DNA from: an uncultured Lachnospiraceae bacterium
GTDB taxonomy: Bacteria > Bacillota > Clostridia > Lachnospirales > Lachnospiraceae
DNA: 6,544 nt
Assembly (NCBI GenBank): GCA_902797475.1
Contig: CADBTG010000037.1
Coordinates: 1 to 6,544, forward strand
Direction of reading: 5' to 3'
The position numbers and the translations under genes are program-made. The number at the start of each line of letters is the position of its first letter. Positions within the stretch are counted from its first letter, which is position 1. The notes beneath the pieces are model-generated. The model saw nothing but the letters and a program-made list of their open reading frames with translations. It searched no databases and had not been told where the DNA came from. Below, piece after piece: positions 5,396 to 6,544 of the stretch.

Positions 5396-6544
5396 TCAGT
5401 CGAGAGATTCGAATCCGGCGAAGGTTGCAGGCGTTCCGTCGGGTATCACGACAGTCGCGGTATAGACGGTGCTTCCGTCCGGAGCGGTATTCTCCGTGAC
5501 GTTTCGAACGCCGCCTGAAAGCAGGGTGTGATCCGCAAGGAAGCAAATCGGATTGTCGAGAAGCGAATCCACAACTTCAATTGCCTTTTCCGCGCCGTAA
5601 ATCTCGATTTCCACGCCGCCCTTACAGATGATTGCGCTTTGGCTGCCCTCGGCATTCAGAAGTAAGCCGACGGCATTTGCCTGACTCTCATTAACGATCA
5701 GAGAGCCGTTTCCGGAAAATGTGATACTGCCGCCGTACATCGCACCCCAGGCGGTAATGCATCCGAGCCGGTTTTCGCCGATCAGGTTGACGGTGAAGCC
5801 GTTGCCCATGAGGTTGATGTCCAAAACTTCCGCCGTGCAGTTCTCGAGCGTTAAGGTATTCGAGCTTGGATCATAGGTCGCTCCGGGTACGTCGGCAAGC
5901 TGTCCTCTGTAGTACTTCTCCCAGACCTCACCCATCTCAAGGTAGCGGTAAGCGGTATCTCCTTCCAGTACCATGCGGACATACTGCTCGGGAAGCCCTT
6001 CCTCATTCCAGGCCATGTCACCGGCGAAGTCCGGATTGAGATTCGGAAGCAACGGAAGCGTGGAGTCACCGAATTCATAATAACCTTCGGCGTGGCTTCT
6101 GAGATAAGCGTCACAGTAGATGTCCACCTGATATACGGCATAGATGCTTCCGCCGAGAAGCACCATGGACTGCGGGCTGTCGCCGCTGCCGGCGATGATG
6201 GCATCGTCGCTCAACTGATAGCCGAGGAACTTTCTGGTCCGCGATGTTTCGGGCAGGAAGTTCGGATTGCCGCCCCAGGTCTTAAGCCATGCTTTGACTT
6301 CCGCCATAGCCTCCTGCTCTGTCTCGCACGGCGAGGACTCAAAGATATAGTCCGGCTCATTGGAAGCATGGATGACCGTCAGCACTTTTTCGGTTGCGTC
6401 CGTGACGGAGCCCTCCGGATAATTCAGATACGCAGGCGTCGGCGTCGGTGTCGGAGTTTCTGTAGGTGCCGGTTCTAAGGTCGGTGTCGGTGTCGGAGTC
6501 GAAAGGGCTACGGCAATCGGATCGTCGTTTCCGCTTGCCAAAAA
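5396..6544 (-). CDS. Exported or membrane-anchored protein with Thr/Pro linker and beta-rich C-terminal region (N-terminus cut)
   Basis: I do not recognise a named family. The frame is open to the right edge, giving 382 residues without a start; the TTG at 6539-6541 is internal. Counting from that Leu as 1: LASGNDD, which may follow a membrane segment or signal peptide outside the window; a Thr/Pro-rich linker at 15-36 made of TP repeats, typical of proteins spanning the Gram-positive wall; an acidic, Tyr-rich region at about 40-215 without known motifs; then about 216-365, beta-rich, starting GATYDPSSNTLTLENC and continuing with short strands (FTVNLIGENRL, GSITFSGNGSLIVNES) spaced like a parallel beta-helix seen in extracellular Firmicutes proteins. 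Six cysteines are scattered singly. It ends just before a terminator shared with the convergent acyltransferase. Extracellular location and a binding role are inference; a zinc-ribbon or lipoprotein N-terminus is possible. Confidence 0.8.
   Translation of the reverse strand, partial: FLASGNDDPIAVALSTPTPTPTLEPAPTETPTPTPTPAYLNYPEGSVTDATEKVLTVIHASNEPDYIFESSPCETEQEAMAEVKAWLKTWGGNPNFLPETSRTRKFLGYQLSDDAIIAGSGDSPQSMVLLGGSIYAVYQVDIYCDAYLRSHAEGYYEFGDSTLPLLPNLNPDFAGDMAWNEEGLPEQYVRMVLEGDTAYRYLEMGEVWEKYYRGQLADVPGATYDPSSNTLTLENCTAEVLDINLMGNGFTVNLIGENRLGCITAWGAMYGGSITFSGNGSLIVNESQANAVGLLLNAEGSQSAIICKGGVEIEIYGAEKAIEVVDSLLDNPICFLADHTLLSGGVRNVTENTAPDGSTVYTATVVIPDGTPATFAGFESLD
6435..6500 (-). repeat. Low-complexity repeats encoding the Thr/Pro linker
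   Basis: Two blocks of imperfect GTCGGN hexamers (about 6435-6457 and 6479-6500 on the plus strand) encode Thr-Pro repeats. The 14-mer GTCGGTGTCGGAGT occurs in both, at 6444-6457 and 6486-6499, 42 bp apart and so in frame. Such tracts can gain or lose hexamers by slippage without a frameshift. Confidence 0.8.

Noticed and set aside
6092..6478. Plus-strand open frame opposite the exported protein
   Set aside because: Its translation ends in Arg-rich low complexity produced by the reverse of the Thr/Pro repeats, and it has no ribosome binding site.

Overview
The window reads as a piece of a low-to-mid GC Gram-positive (Firmicutes) chromosome, most likely Clostridia and probably Lachnospiraceae-like. 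Evidence: a perfect CIRCE operator next to groES-groEL, sigma-A type promoters with strong AGGAGG-like ribosome binding sites, a YitT-family membrane protein, a clostridial-style tRNA-dihydrouridine synthase (NLGCPSGTV motif), and GroEL segments such as MATDMDKMEA and ISNIQDILPI. The family-level placement is recalled protein similarity, not a search.

Layout: (1) 16-933, minus: tRNA-dihydrouridine synthase, whose stop codon lies in the loop of a 13-bp perfect inverted repeat at the window edge. (2) 934-1075: a compact divergent promoter region with two extended -10 promoters back to back. (3) 1076-1918, plus: YitT/DUF2179 membrane protein. (4) 1919-2082: CIRCE, a near-consensus promoter and a ~90-nt leader that starts with a stem-loop. 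(5) 2083-4005, plus: groES-groEL, followed by two hairpins, the second a probable terminator. (6) 4090-5349, plus: PlsC-type acyltransferase carrying a zinc ribbon and an extra C-terminal domain. (7) 5351-5385: a terminator that can serve both strands. (8) 5396 to the right edge, minus: an exported or membrane-anchored protein with a Thr/Pro-rich linker and a beta-rich C-terminal region, cut at its N-terminus.

Functionally this is a mostly housekeeping region: tRNA modification, the GroE chaperonin under HrcA-type heat-shock control, and lipid/membrane genes. Apart from groES and groEL, which form an operon with an 18-nt gap, the neighbours do not form an obvious pathway. I see no mobile element, tRNA, rRNA, CRISPR array or defence system, and no clear undescribed system. 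The more interesting points are regulatory: the CIRCE lies upstream of the -35 box rather than in the transcript and may double as the terminator of the YitT gene; the groE mRNA begins with a different hairpin; and the acyltransferase seems to depend on read-through of the groE terminator. No gap between genes exceeds about 165 bases.
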